From Stieleria mannarensis (GTDB lineage Bacteria > Planctomycetota > Planctomycetia > Pirellulales > Pirellulaceae), in the NCBI RefSeq assembly GCF_014154935.1, contig NZ_JACEHH010000049.1, positions 1 to 64,000 on the forward strand: 64,000 nucleotides of DNA. The letters are read 5' to 3'. The position numbers and the translations under genes were made by a program. This document shows positions 53,138 through 61,614 of this stretch, in pieces. Below the pieces are notes generated by a model. That model saw only the letters and a list, made by a program, of their open reading frames with translations, ran no database searches and was not told where the DNA came from. Position 1 is the first letter of the stretch. Every line of letters begins with the position of its first letter.

Positions 53138-53340
53138 AGCGTCGGTTCGTGATGTTTGACTGATTTCATGCCACAGCAAATTCCCCAGCGGCTCGCCCCC
53201 GGACATCGGCATCCACCCAACTCAGCCCGGCTCCCTTCCCCCGGCTTTGCGGGGGAGAAGGGCTGGGGATGAAGGGGCCAGCGGCCTGGAAAAGCGGCCG
53301 AAACCGGTCGCCCACTCCTCGCCCCCCCGTCGCAACCACC

Positions 53341-53392
53341 CACCGAGCAGAAGCGCCGAGCAGAAGCGCCGAGCAAAAGCACCGAGCACGTT
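53341..53392. repeat. GCCGAGCAGAAGC short tandem repeat
   Basis: Three to four units of about 15 bases (ACCGAGCAGAAGCGC, CGAGCAGAAGCGC, CGAGCAAAAGCAC, CGAGCACG). The units are adjacent with no spacers, so this is not CRISPR. Confidence 0.65.
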
Positions 53393-53658
53393 GAAGAGCC
53401 AAGGCACCAAGTGCCAGCCCGGCCCGAAAGGCGTCGAAGCCCAGCCCCGTCGGTGCCGAACATCGATGCAACAAACCCGATCCACCACCGCAGTGGTGCC
53501 GATTTCGGCGGGGGGTTCCAGCCGGAAAAACCGTCAAAACCGGTCGTCAAGCGAACCTGGAAACGATTTTCGCGGTCTGGGGCAACAGATCTTGTCAGTG
53601 AAAAGTCGAGAAACTAAACTTCGCGACCCACCGGGAGAAAACGCCCGGCGGCCACCAA

Positions 53659-53731
53659 TCCCCTGTAGCTCAGTTGGTAGAGCAGGCGGCTGTTAACCGC
53701 CTTGTCGCAGGTTCGAGTCCTGCCGGGGGAG
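53659..53731 (+). tRNA. tRNA-Asn (anticodon GTT)
   Basis: A 73-base cloverleaf: acceptor TCCCCTG pairs with CGGGGGA, the D arm is GCTCAGTTGGTAGAGC, the anticodon stem GGCGG/CCGCC holds the loop CTGTTAA (anticodon GTT), the T arm is GCAGG TTCGAGT CCTGC, and the discriminator base is G. No CCA is encoded. A terminator-like hairpin follows at 53769. Confidence 0.95.
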
Positions 53732-53768
53732 CTTTTTGAAAAACTACGGAACGAAGTACCGTCCAATT

Positions 53769-53805
53769 AACGCCTGCGGCCTGAATCAGGCTGGCGGGCG
53801 TTTTT
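53769..53805 (+). terminator. Rho-independent terminator after tRNA-Asn
   Basis: AACGCCTGCGGCCTG pairs with CAGGCTGGCGGGCGTT around AAT, followed by TTTTTGATTTT. It should end the tRNA transcript. Confidence 0.75.
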
Positions 53806-54023
53806 GATTTTGGCCCCGATTTTCCCAGTGTTTGCGACGCTTTGCCCCGTCAACAAGAGTTCTCTGTTTTGGCGAGAGAGTTCGGGCTGCCGCTCTTAAC
53901 CGACTTGGTTGGCCTCGCACCCCGGAGACAACCCCGAGAACTCTCTGACTCTCTGTTTGACATGGCAAAACGGGTTAACACGTGAGACCGGGCTGAAGTG
54001 CGAGTTCGCAATTCGAACCCTGA

Positions 54024-54260
<237 letters not shown>

Positions 54261-54279
54261 AGCCTTCTCTCGAGATGTG

Positions 54280-54636
54280 ATGGCGAGATTCAAGATCGAC
54301 GAGAACCTGCCGATTGAAGTGGCCGAAATGCTCGAGGCCGCGGGGCACGACGCGATGACGATCTTCGGTCAGAGCATGGTTGGCGATTTGGATCCCAAGG
54401 TTGCATCCGTCTGCAAAGCAGAAGGGCGCGCCCTGGTAACTCTCGATCTGGACTTCTCGGACATTCGCACTTATCCGCCGGCTGACTATCCAGGCGTCAT
54501 CATCTTGCGTCCTCGAAACCAGGCAAAGCCAACCGTTCTGGCGATAGTCAACCAACTGATTGCACTATTGAAAACAGACGAACCACTTGCCGGCCATCTG
54601 TGGATCCTACAAGAAACAGGTTTGCGCATTCGCTAG
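54280..54636 (+). CDS. DUF5615 PIN-like toxin
   Basis: The product is 118 residues from the ATG at 54280 (an in-frame GTG precedes it by one codon). It reads MARFKIDENLPIEVAEMLEA, AGHDAMTIFGQSMVGDLDP, RALVTLDLDFSDIRTYPPAD and YPGVIILRPR, typical of the DUF5615/PIN-like toxin partner of DUF433. Aspartates D8 and D60-D65 match the acidic PIN-like metal site. Such toxins are presumed RNases that stall translation until the antitoxin is removed. Complete, with no truncation. Confidence 0.85.
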   Translation: MARFKIDENLPIEVAEMLEAAGHDAMTIFGQSMVGDLDPKVASVCKAEGRALVTLDLDFSDIRTYPPADYPGVIILRPRNQAKPTVLAIVNQLIALLKTDEPLAGHLWILQETGLRIR

Positions 54637-54823
54637 CCGCCAAGGCCAACGTGTTGACGATTACCAATGCTGCTAAGTGAATTGGCATTGGATGTTGCGG
54701 TCACTTCCCTCTAGAAGATGACTGTTGGTTTGCTACAAGATTTTCTTCAACGCGATGTGTTTTCAGCATTTCGACCTTTTCGTAGCGGTTTCGCGGCGCC
54801 GGGGAGTATGAGATCGGTTGACG

Positions 54824-55804
54824 ATGCACCCACGACAAATCGTTTCTGGCTATTTTGCTTTGCAAGTGATTGGAGTCGTGGCTTGGTGGGCACTGTTGAG
54901 GCTACATCCACAAAGCATCGGATGGTTTCATCCGCGGGATTGGCCAGACGATGCGTTGCTCTCCTTTTGGCTCGCAGATTTCACTCTGATCGTCGGCGGT
55001 TCTTGTCTCGCCGCTTTCAGCGTTTGGCATCAACGCAATTGGGCATCGACAGCGGTTTGGAGTGTTGCCGCGATCTGTTGGTATCCGACTTTCGTATGCA
55101 TAGCCACGAGCATGAGAACGGGTGAAGCGTGGATTGCTTCAGCGATGATGGTCACCATGGCGGGACTCTCTCTTGCGATGGCTACGATTCAGGGCAAGCA
55201 AGGCGATGCTCCCGCGGCATTTCGAGTGACGTCAATGAATCGGGGTGGTTCATTACTGTCGACCCTCGGGCAGATCGTGATTTTTTGGGGAACGTTCCTC
55301 TGGATTCTGCCCATGGGAATTGTTGAGCTTCAGGAGGCGATCAACTGGAACCTGTTTGAACATTCGTTCCAGACGCAGGCGTCCATAGGTCTATTCCTGC
55401 TGGCGTCCTGTCTCGGCCTTTGGAGTGGTATCTCGATGGTGACGCTAGGCGGTGGAACACCGTTGCCGACCGCGACCGCACCGCGGTTGGTGGTTGCCGG
55501 GCCTTACCGATTCGTTCGAAATCCGATGGCCGTTGCGGGCATCCTCCAGGGCATTGCGGTGGGTTGGCTGCTCGGCAGTGTGCCGGTCATTATTTATTCA
55601 TTGGCTGGCATCGTTGCGTGGCATGTTTTCGTGCGTCCCGTGGAAGAGCAGGACTTGCTGGAAAGGTTCGGCTCCGATTACGAGCGCTACCGAAGCCGCG
55701 TTCGAGTTTGGGTTCCAACAATAGGATGGACCGTTCAACAAGAATTTGAAGGTTCGGAATTCCCTGATGCCAAAAATGACGCGAAACAAAGGGAAAGCGT
55801 CTGA
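54824..55804 (+). CDS. Integral-membrane isoprenylcysteine/phospholipid methyltransferase-like protein
   Basis: The product is about 326 residues from the ATG at 54824 (an in-frame TTG lies at 54818). It has seven or eight hydrophobic helices, then the C-terminal PEMT/ICMT signature GPYRFVRNPMAVAGILQGIA and VRPVEEQDLLERFGSDYERY, ending YRSRVRVWVPT. These bind S-adenosylmethionine in the isoprenylcysteine carboxyl methyltransferase family; bacterial members methylate lipids or unknown acceptors. Its stop codon overlaps the ATG of the downstream phosphatase-like gene (TGATG), so the two are coupled. Confidence 0.8.
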   Translation: MHPRQIVSGYFALQVIGVVAWWALLRLHPQSIGWFHPRDWPDDALLSFWLADFTLIVGGSCLAAFSVWHQRNWASTAVWSVAAICWYPTFVCIATSMRTGEAWIASAMMVTMAGLSLAMATIQGKQGDAPAAFRVTSMNRGGSLLSTLGQIVIFWGTFLWILPMGIVELQEAINWNLFEHSFQTQASIGLFLLASCLGLWSGISMVTLGGGTPLPTATAPRLVVAGPYRFVRNPMAVAGILQGIAVGWLLGSVPVIIYSLAGIVAWHVFVRPVEEQDLLERFGSDYERYRSRVRVWVPTIGWTVQQEFEGSEFPDAKNDAKQRESV

Positions 55805-56153
55805 TGGCCAATCGAATCAACGTCTTGTTCGTTTGTAGCAAGAATCAGTGGCGGAGCCCAACGGCCGAAGCTGTCTATCGGGACGATCCGCGAGTGTCGG
55901 TTCGATCTCGAGGCACGGCAAAGTCCGCAAAGCAGACGATGCGGGATGCCGATCTCGCGTGGGCGGATTTAGTCCTGTGATGGAAGACAAACATCGCCAT
56001 CGTTTGCTCGCAGACTTCCCCGGCGAGACCAAGTTCCTGCCAATCGAAGTCTTGCATATTCCAGACGATTACCAGTTCATGGATCCGGAGTTGATCGAGC
56101 TAATCCGTTCCTCCGCCGATCCATTCATTGACGCGGCAGCTACGAAGGCTTGA
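55804..56153 (+). pseudogene. Low-molecular-weight protein tyrosine phosphatase family, frameshifted
   Basis: The ATG at 55804 overlaps the upstream stop. The first 58 codons read ANRINVLFVCSKNQWRSPTA (CX5R active site, C11-R17) and end at a TGA at about 55978-55980. Losing one G at CTG(G)TGATGG explains this: in frame 3 the text continues as VMEDKHRHRLLADFPGETKF and IPDDYQFMDPELIELIRSSA, the normal C-terminal half of this 104-110 residue family. The gene is therefore split by a single-base deletion, or by a sequencing error. Its last 14 bases overlap the convergent macro-domain gene. Confidence 0.8.
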
Positions 56154-56598
56154 ACACAACCAACGTGTGGTCTTCTCCCTCAAGCTCTTCATTGATGATC
56201 GAACTGATTGTATCCCAATCACCACCAGCCAAACCGGCACCGAGCATTGGGTATCCGATTCGTTTACCCTTGAAGTCGGATCTGATCTTGCCAAACACCT
56301 TTCGGATCGCGTCGTAGTCGGCTTTTACGCCGGCGCCACGATAGTTGAACTGCGTGTACGCGTTTACGACGGTGAGTTGGTGATCGTCGATCGATACATC
56401 GGCTGATGAATAAGAGCCCAACTTCTCACGGCTCCCTTTCTCGGTTGCTAAATCTGCTTCATACGCGGCTGGAAATCGGTCGCGGATAGCCTTTGCGATG
56501 CCTGCCCCCATCGTGCAAAAATAATTGCATCCGTGAATGATCACGTCGAAACGGCCCTCGCCAGCAAATTTCAGTAGGTCACCTTCGATTCTGTTCAC
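56140..56598 (-). CDS. Macro-domain protein (ADP-ribose binding/hydrolase)
   Basis: The product is 152 residues from an ATG at 56598. It is a single macro domain: EGDLLKFAGEGRFDVIIHGC NYFCTMGAGIAKAIRDRFPA, then GVKADYDAIRKVFGKIRSDF, GYPMLGAGLAGGDWDTISSI. The NxxxxMGxGIA and GxGLAGGDW loops bind ADP-ribose or related nucleotides; some members remove mono-ADP-ribose or Appr-1''-phosphate. The start overlaps the ATP-grasp stop by 4 bases, so the two form an operon. In RNA-repair contexts macro domains process 2'-phosphorylated or cyclic nucleotides. Confidence 0.88.
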   Translation of the reverse strand: MNRIEGDLLKFAGEGRFDVIIHGCNYFCTMGAGIAKAIRDRFPAAYEADLATEKGSREKLGSYSSADVSIDDHQLTVVNAYTQFNYRGAGVKADYDAIRKVFGKIRSDFKGKRIGYPMLGAGLAGGDWDTISSIINEELEGEDHTLVVFKPS

Positions 56599-57422
56599 GA
56601 TTTAATACTCCGTATGGCATGATCAGACACAGCTTTCACGATGGCTTGGGGGTCGCAATCGTACAAGTCGGCTCCTCCAAACGGATTCAGCTCAAGTAGA
56701 CGGCATTCATCGTCCACCTCGCAGATGTCCAAGACGTAGACCGGCGATGGCGGTTCCATGGAGGATGCGATCTCCTCAGCCAGGTCGAGAGCATTCGAGT
56801 CCTCGCCTGCGGATGATGCACGCCGTGTTTCCGCGTCGTAGCTGCTGCCAGCAATCACTTGTCCATCAACGATAACAAAACGCCACTCGCGTCCAACGTT
56901 GGCGACCGGCGCGACAATAACCGGAAGCGTTTCGTCTTCGTAGTAGAACCCATGGTCGAGTGCCTTGAGGGAAATTGAATCTACATCCAGCACGCGACCG
57001 CTAAAAGGTTTCAGGGGGCTGTCTGGTCGAACAAAAATACGATCAGTGCATCCAATCGAGCTTGCGACGTCGGCAGCATTGGCGACCAAGTCATTCGCCG
57101 GCACACACCGCCAATCGCGATGCAATAACCACATACTCGCTCTCGGGTACCAAGCCGTGCAGCAAAAATCGTTCACTGGACAAAATGAGCCGGGAGACCA
57201 ATTCGCCTTCATCTCAATGACGGCCGCATTGCCGAGCGACCCATGAAAAACAACCGGTGTCTGCTGATCGAATTGGGGTGGTTCGTCCAGCCACCAATCA
57301 TCCCGTGACTCAACGACGCGATGCCCAGCGTCATTGATCGCCCGCCGCAGCCTTGCGTGGGAACTTGGGAACAGTTCGGATTCGAGAATCCAGATTATCG
57401 CTGTCACTTTTAGTCTCGCCAA
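56595..57422 (-). CDS. ATP-grasp family protein (DUF4343-like)
   Basis: The product is about 275 residues from a TTG at 57422, or 270 from a GTG at 57407 (TAIIWILESELFPSS). It has no membrane part. ATP-grasp features include RIFVRPDSPLKPFSGRV, EWRFVIVDGQVIAGSSYDAE and VYVLDICEVDDECRLLELNP FGGADLY, with the metal-binding Asp/Glu/Asn at the end. The arrangement resembles the DUF4343 group of small ATP-grasp proteins, whose acceptor substrates are unknown. It overlaps the macro-domain gene and lies downstream of the EF-Tu paralogue on the same strand, behind a terminator hairpin. Confidence 0.75.
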   Translation of the reverse strand: MARLKVTAIIWILESELFPSSHARLRRAINDAGHRVVESRDDWWLDEPPQFDQQTPVVFHGSLGNAAVIEMKANWSPGSFCPVNDFCCTAWYPRASMWLLHRDWRCVPANDLVANAADVASSIGCTDRIFVRPDSPLKPFSGRVLDVDSISLKALDHGFYYEDETLPVIVAPVANVGREWRFVIVDGQVIAGSSYDAETRRASSAGEDSNALDLAEEIASSMEPPSPVYVLDICEVDDECRLLELNPFGGADLYDCDPQAIVKAVSDHAIRSIKS

Positions 57423-57448
57423 ATATCGAATACTTCAATAGAACCAAA

Positions 57449-57481
57449 ACGCCCGCGACGGATCTCTCCGCCGCGAGCGTT
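57449..57481 (-). terminator. Terminator-like hairpin after the EF-Tu paralogue
   Basis: Read on the minus strand, AACGCTCGCGGCGG and CCGTCGCGGGCGTT pair over 14 bases with two mismatches around AGAGAT, followed by TTGGTTC. It lies between the stop at 57509 and the ATP-grasp start. Confidence 0.6.
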
Positions 57482-57508
57482 GTGCAATGCTATCCAATTG
57501 TCGTCGAT

Positions 57509-58711
57509 CTAACCGACGACTCGTGTCACCACGCCCGATCCGACGGTCCTGCCGCCTTCGCGGATGGCGAAACGGTCACCGTCAGCGACCGCGATCGGTT
57601 GTTTCAGCGTGACTTTCAACTGCACGCCGTCGCCGGGCATCGCCATGTCGATTCCGCCCAGCACGTTTGCGCTGCCGGTGACGTTCGTCGTTCGGAAGAA
57701 GAACTGAGGAGCATAGTCGTCGAAAAACGGCGTGTGCCGGCCTCCTTCCTCTTTCTTCAACACGTACACTTCGGCCTCGAATTCGCGATGCGGAGTCAAC
57801 GTTCCCGCCTTCGCCAAAACTTGGCCTTTGGTGATCTCGCTGTGAGCCGTCTTTCGAAGCAACACACCAACATTGTCACCAGCGTTTCCGGCCTCCAAGA
57901 CCTCGCCGAACGATTCCACTTGCGTGATCACGTCCGTCGCGGTCGCGGATCTCAGTCCGAGGATCTCGACGCTGTCACCGGCGCGAACCATTCCCTGCTC
58001 GATCTTCCCGGTCACGACGGTGCCGCGGCCAGCAATCGAATAAACGTTCTCAATCGGCATCAAGAACGGCTTGTCGATCAGACGAACGGGATCGGGAATC
58101 CAGCGGTCCAGTGCATCTAACAGCCGCTCAATGCACTCGATTGCCTCTGGATTCGTGGGATCGTCGTGCGCCAGCTTGGCCGATCCGCGAATGACCGGAG
58201 TCTTTTCGCCGTCGTAACCGTACTCATTGAGCAACTCGCGCAAATCCAGTTCGACCAGCTCGAGCAATTCGGCGTCTTCAACCAAGTCACATTTATTCAT
58301 GAACACGACCAAGTGCGGAACGCCAACTTGTCGGGCCAGCAACAAGTGCTCGCGAGTCTGTGGCATCGGACCATCAGCCGCAGACACCAACAACACCGCG
58401 CCGTCCATTTGAGCCGCACCAGTGATCATGTTCTTGATGTAATCGGCGTGACCGGGACAGTCGATGTGGGCGTAGTTGCGACCAGCGGTCTCGTACTTCA
58501 CATGCGAAGCGATCACCGTCACGGTCTTGTTCTTGTCACGAACAATGCCGCCTTTGGCGATCGATTCGTACGACTTGTACTTGGCCAGTCCCTTCTCGGA
58601 TTGAACGCGCAACAGGGCAGAAGTCAGAGTCGTTTTGCCGTGGTCGATGTGACCGATCGTGCCGACGTTGACCGACACCTTGCCATTTCGCGTCATTTCG
58701 TTCTGAACCAT
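57509..58711 (-). CDS. Divergent elongation factor Tu paralogue
   Basis: The product is 400 residues from the ATG at 58711, which has AAGGAG about 10 bases upstream. It is a full-length EF-Tu: G1 GHIDHGKT (20-27), DCPGH (84-88), NKCD (139-142), GSAKLA, and complete domains 2 and 3 ([37 protein letters not shown]). Switch I is atypical. Where EF-Tu has an RGITI-type effector loop, this protein reads [18 protein letters not shown], changing the Arg-Gly before the conserved Thr. The gene is away from rpl/rpo, secE and nusG genes, so it is unlikely to be the housekeeping tuf. It may deliver a special aminoacyl-tRNA or recognise damaged tRNA. Confidence 0.85.
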   Translation of the reverse strand: MVQNEMTRNGKVSVNVGTIGHIDHGKTTLTSALLRVQSEKGLAKYKSYESIAKGGIVRDKNKTVTVIASHVKYETAGRNYAHIDCPGHADYIKNMITGAAQMDGAVLLVSAADGPMPQTREHLLLARQVGVPHLVVFMNKCDLVEDAELLELVELDLRELLNEYGYDGEKTPVIRGSAKLAHDDPTNPEAIECIERLLDALDRWIPDPVRLIDKPFLMPIENVYSIAGRGTVVTGKIEQGMVRAGDSVEILGLRSATATDVITQVESFGEVLEAGNAGDNVGVLLRKTAHSEITKGQVLAKAGTLTPHREFEAEVYVLKKEEGGRHTPFFDDYAPQFFFRTTNVTGSANVLGGIDMAMPGDGVQLKVTLKQPIAVADGDRFAIREGGRTVGSGVVTRVVG

Positions 58712-58867
58712 AGCTCGCAAACTCCTTGGTAAAGGAAACGTTTCGCACCGATCGCCAGCGGCCGAGGTGAGCAGCCTCGGCAACCTTTTTGCCCTGCGTG
58801 AGCGCCAGATGAACGGAAACGAAGAAACAGGAAAACGCCGTCAATCACGAACCGGCAATCCACAAAA

Positions 58868-58900
58868 AAAGCCCGCCAAGTGAAACACCGGGCGGGCTTT
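58868..58900. terminator. Bidirectional terminator upstream of the EF-Tu paralogue
   Basis: AAAGCCCGCC (58868-58877) and GGCGGGCTTT (58891-58900) form a perfect 10-bp stem with A/T-rich ends on both sides. It would stop transcription coming from the nucleotidyltransferase genes and isolate the EF-Tu paralogue. Confidence 0.8.
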
Positions 58901-59072
58901 GCGAATCGTTTTGAACTTAGACTTCAACCACGACGCACCATCCCCGCCTCGCCGTCGAATGACGAGTCGGTCGTTGATGATGTTGATGTTGTGGTGAAAG
59001 TAGTCATTGGGTTTCCAGAATTGACGGACCGAAGCAGAGACACCCTCTCGAAGGATTGGTTCGCCTTTTTTC

Positions 59073-59127
59073 GTAGTGGACGAGGCGACGAGTCCCAGCG
59101 TGAGGGATTCGTCACCTCATCCACTAC
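59073..59127. repeat. GTAGTGGACGA hairpin, copy 2
   Basis: GTAGTGGACGAGGCGACGAG (59073-59092) faces GATTCGTCACCTCATCCACT (59106-59125). It is the same family as 18476-18542. It ends 5 bases before the end of the nucleotidyltransferase gene. Confidence 0.75.
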
Positions 59128-59131
59128 AATT

Positions 59132-59896
59132 TCACCGCAGCCGCAAACGCACCAGCAGATCATTCAGCTCATCACGACCTGATGGCATCTCGGGAAGCTT
59201 GCTGGCTTCGTAGGCCGACTCGAGCTCGGCGGTCAGTCGCTCGTATTCTCGGGTGTGGAATGCCAGGTCGGCAGCTTGAAGCGTTCCTTTCTCCGGGCCA
59301 GAACGCTTGCGGTCCGCGAGTTCATCGATATACGAGAGCTTTGCCGACTCGTTCAGTGTGAGCAGGTTGGCTTCGACCTCGCCGGTGCGCATCAGGTGAA
59401 TCCCCGTCAGCAGCACGCGATAGACGTACAGCAGCGGCTTGACGCGCGGCGGTGACTCCTTGGCAAAGAGCTTCCGCTGCGTCGCGGCAAATCCGAGATA
59501 GTGATGTGCGTGGTGACGCGTGATGCAGTTCTTGGCGATCGACTTGAGCTCCTCGTGCTCGGGCGTGCTGTACACCACCAGCGGCGAGAAGATCTGCTCA
59601 AGCACATACCCGTTCCGCTTCAACATCAACCGAAAGAACTTTTCCACGTCATGCGTGACCAAATCGATTTCGAGACCGTCGTAGATGCCCTCTTTCTCCA
59701 CGGTTTGATCACCTTCATCGAGTCCGACGATGGTCTCAAGTGGCAACATGTGAACGCCACGGAGATCGAAGTCGGAATCGGGCGAAGGGAAACCATAGAG
59801 ATGGGCTCCACTGATGGTTGCGAAAAGCAGCGGGTACGGATGCGACTTGACGTGCTGCATCATCTTCGCGTGGTCAATCGTGCTGGCATCGGTCAT
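59132..59896 (-). CDS. YcgL-type nucleotidyltransferase (COG3541)
   Basis: The product is 254 residues from an ATG at 59896. The polymerase-beta-like core is FATISGAHLYGFPSPDSDFD LRGVHMLP, with the metal-binding Asp-x-Asp pair, and VEKEGIYDGLEIDLVTHDVE carries the third acidic position. A helical substrate domain follows (KPLLYVYRVLLTGIHLMRTG). Members of this family are predicted to add nucleotides to RNA ends or other acceptors; none of this branch is characterised to my knowledge. Its start overlaps the upstream gene's stop by 4 bases, so the two nucleotidyltransferases are coupled. Confidence 0.85.
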   Translation of the reverse strand: MTDASTIDHAKMMQHVKSHPYPLLFATISGAHLYGFPSPDSDFDLRGVHMLPLETIVGLDEGDQTVEKEGIYDGLEIDLVTHDVEKFFRLMLKRNGYVLEQIFSPLVVYSTPEHEELKSIAKNCITRHHAHHYLGFAATQRKLFAKESPPRVKPLLYVYRVLLTGIHLMRTGEVEANLLTLNESAKLSYIDELADRKRSGPEKGTLQAADLAFHTREYERLTAELESAYEASKLPEMPSGRDELNDLLVRLRLR

Positions 59897-60828
59897 GGCA
59901 ATGACTCCTCCATCGCTCGTCGGCGTGCGTCGACTAGGAATGCGTTGGCACGCTCGTAGTCGGGACGGTCCGGGAGTTTGGTTGTTTTGAACGCAGACTC
60001 AAAATCACTTTGCAGTTCCTTCCGCCACGAGTCTGCTTCGGCGAACGGCATTTCACCTCGTTTGATCGTCAACAATTGGTCACGATACTGGCCGACGTCC
60101 ACCATCATCTCACCCGAACGCAACACGTGGGTTCCAGACAGCAGCAACCGGATCAAGTGCATCACGTGTTTCCACTTCACTCGTCCCTGATTGCGGATGT
60201 CGGTTTGCATCTTTTTGAACTGCGATGCAACGTATCCAGAGAACGTCTGGAAGATGAGCTTCGAGAGGAATGCAGATCGCATCTCAAGTAGTTCTTCGCC
60301 CAGCGGAGTCGCCGATTCAACGATTGGAGAATAGAGGCACTCGAGCACATTCGGGTTCGCCTTCAGTGCGAGCACAATGAACTTCTGCAGCTCCCAGTAA
60401 ACCTCTTGCGTCTCATCGTTTTCTAGTTGCTCCGGAACCCCGAACAGCGACCAGTGCAGGTCGGCCGCCGGCAGGTAGATTCCACGGCGATCGGTATCCG
60501 ACGCTTCGTCTTCCAGGCCGTAAGCCCGCGATCCGATTACACAGCGATAGATCACGCGATCGTACAAGCCCGAACTCATCAGCGGCGCGTCGTTATCACG
60601 GATGCTGTTTGATTTGAATTCCGCCAGCCGAACGAGTTGGTCGTGATGGATCGGGGCCTCGAAACCGTCACTGAACTTCACGCGGTAGGCGTGCGTGCGA
60701 TCCACTGGCGACCGGACGATCACACCGACAGCGCCCGCCGGATGCGCAATGCGATCATTGGCCGCCATGACTTCTTTCTGAGCGACCACCTGCGTGCCGA
60801 CACTGTAGATAAGTGATTGTTCCGTCAC
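59893..60828 (-). CDS. YcgL-type nucleotidyltransferase with N-terminal SH3-like domain
   Basis: The product is 311 residues from a GTG at 60828. Residues 8-70 form a small beta domain of KOW/SH3 type (HPAGAVGVIVRSPVDRTHAY RVKFSDGFEAPIHHDQLVRL). The nucleotidyltransferase core is CVIGSRAYGLEDEASDTDRR GIYLP, with the Asp-x-Asp, then a helical part (VKWKHVMHLIRLLLSGTHVL). It is a paralogue of the next gene but differs in having the beta domain, so the two may act as a heterodimer or on two ends of one substrate. First gene of the operon; a promoter should lie just upstream. Confidence 0.85.
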   Translation of the reverse strand: MTEQSLIYSVGTQVVAQKEVMAANDRIAHPAGAVGVIVRSPVDRTHAYRVKFSDGFEAPIHHDQLVRLAEFKSNSIRDNDAPLMSSGLYDRVIYRCVIGSRAYGLEDEASDTDRRGIYLPAADLHWSLFGVPEQLENDETQEVYWELQKFIVLALKANPNVLECLYSPIVESATPLGEELLEMRSAFLSKLIFQTFSGYVASQFKKMQTDIRNQGRVKWKHVMHLIRLLLSGTHVLRSGEMMVDVGQYRDQLLTIKRGEMPFAEADSWRKELQSDFESAFKTTKLPDRPDYERANAFLVDARRRAMEESLP

Positions 60829-61205
60829 CGAAGTGTTTCCGTTGAAATCGTTTTCGATACAGTCTCTACCAACAAAATTGATTGGACGACACTATAGGGA
60901 CAGATTTTAGCTGGATGGGTTCTGCTGGAGCGAACCGAAACACCGAGACTCGTGAACCTTCCGATGGAAGGCACTCACCACCGGGGAGACGACGATGCCT
61001 GGAACATTGCCGGTATTCTTTGTCGATTGCTCGGCGCCGCGAGAGCTACGAAGCCATAGTTGGAAGTTCGACGAATCCCGTTCGTCGGCCCGGGCGTGAA
61101 CCGGGTAGGTAAATCTCGCTGGCTGTTAACTTCTTTTCCGTTGGCTTTGGCTGGGCGAGCATCGCAGGCACTTGGCGCGGATTGTTTCCACTTGAGGAGC
61201 ATTCT
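60829..61205. other. Divergent intergenic region
   Basis: About 380 bases between the nucleotidyltransferase operon and the DUF2924-module remnant. It must hold at least one promoter for each side. I see no repeat or RNA gene. Confidence 0.4.
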
Positions 61206-61439
61206 GTGTCATCGCTATTTCTCACCGAAGATCTATCTGCTGGCGAGCTGTCCGCCGAGCAGCTTGAACAACGTGTCGTCGAAATCCTGGCGATCGGGCT
61301 GATGCGTCTGAATCGTCGAGCCGGATTGTCCAAAGCAACCGAGCGGGATGGTTCCACTTCTTTGCCAATCTCTGGCGACTCCGCCGCATCTCGGCTTGAG
61401 TCTTCTAGCGACTCCGGGCTGACTGTCCACAACGGTTAA
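61206..61439 (+). CDS. Small protein of a DUF2924 mobile module
   Basis: The product is 77 residues from a GTG at 61206 with GAGGAG 7 bases upstream. It begins SSLFLTEDLSAGELSAEQLE and QRVVEILAIGLMRLNRRAGL, a helix that typically precedes DUF2924 genes next to large serine recombinases in this phylum. The function of such small proteins is unknown. The downstream DUF2924 gene is truncated here, and no recombinase follows. Confidence 0.55.
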   Translation: MSSLFLTEDLSAGELSAEQLEQRVVEILAIGLMRLNRRAGLSKATERDGSTSLPISGDSAASRLESSSDSGLTVHNG

Positions 61440-61473
61440 CGCACCCGAGATGCTCGAGAAGGAGACCCCACAA

Positions 61474-61614
61474 ATGGCACTCAACGTGACCAGAGAGGTT
61501 CGGAAGATGGAGAAATGCTCCGTCCGCGACCTTCGCAAACAGTACGCCGAAGTCTTCGGCGAAGCGACCAATGCGTCCAACAAAGATTGGCTGATTATGC
61601 GATGCCATTCTTGA
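61474..61614 (+). pseudogene. Truncated DUF2924 protein
   Basis: The ATG at 61474 follows GGAG and begins MALNVTREVRKMEKCSVRDL RKQYAEVFGEATNASNKDWL, the diagnostic N-terminus of DUF2924 proteins. The frame stops after 46 codons (WLIMRCHS) where a four-helix-bundle gene on the other strand begins its 3' end. About two thirds of the protein and the usual downstream serine recombinase are missing. Confidence 0.7.

Larger units (their letters stand above)
52720..53658. other. Intergenic repeat tract before tRNA-Asn
   Basis: About 940 bases with no supported gene. It contains two GTACGACGGCCCTTCCGG phrases in a row, TIR element copy B, and a GCCGAGCAGAAGC tandem tract. The frames across the tract (for example 53247-53696) are low-complexity Arg/Ser/Pro translations of GC-rich repeats. 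Confidence 0.5.

Noticed and set aside
53247-53696. 149-residue open frame before tRNA-Asn
   Set aside because: Translation of GC-rich tandem repeats, running into the tRNA gene; no coding signal.
58868-58900. Riboswitch leader of the EF-Tu paralogue
   Set aside because: Only a single 10-bp stem with A/T tails is present, best explained as a bidirectional terminator.
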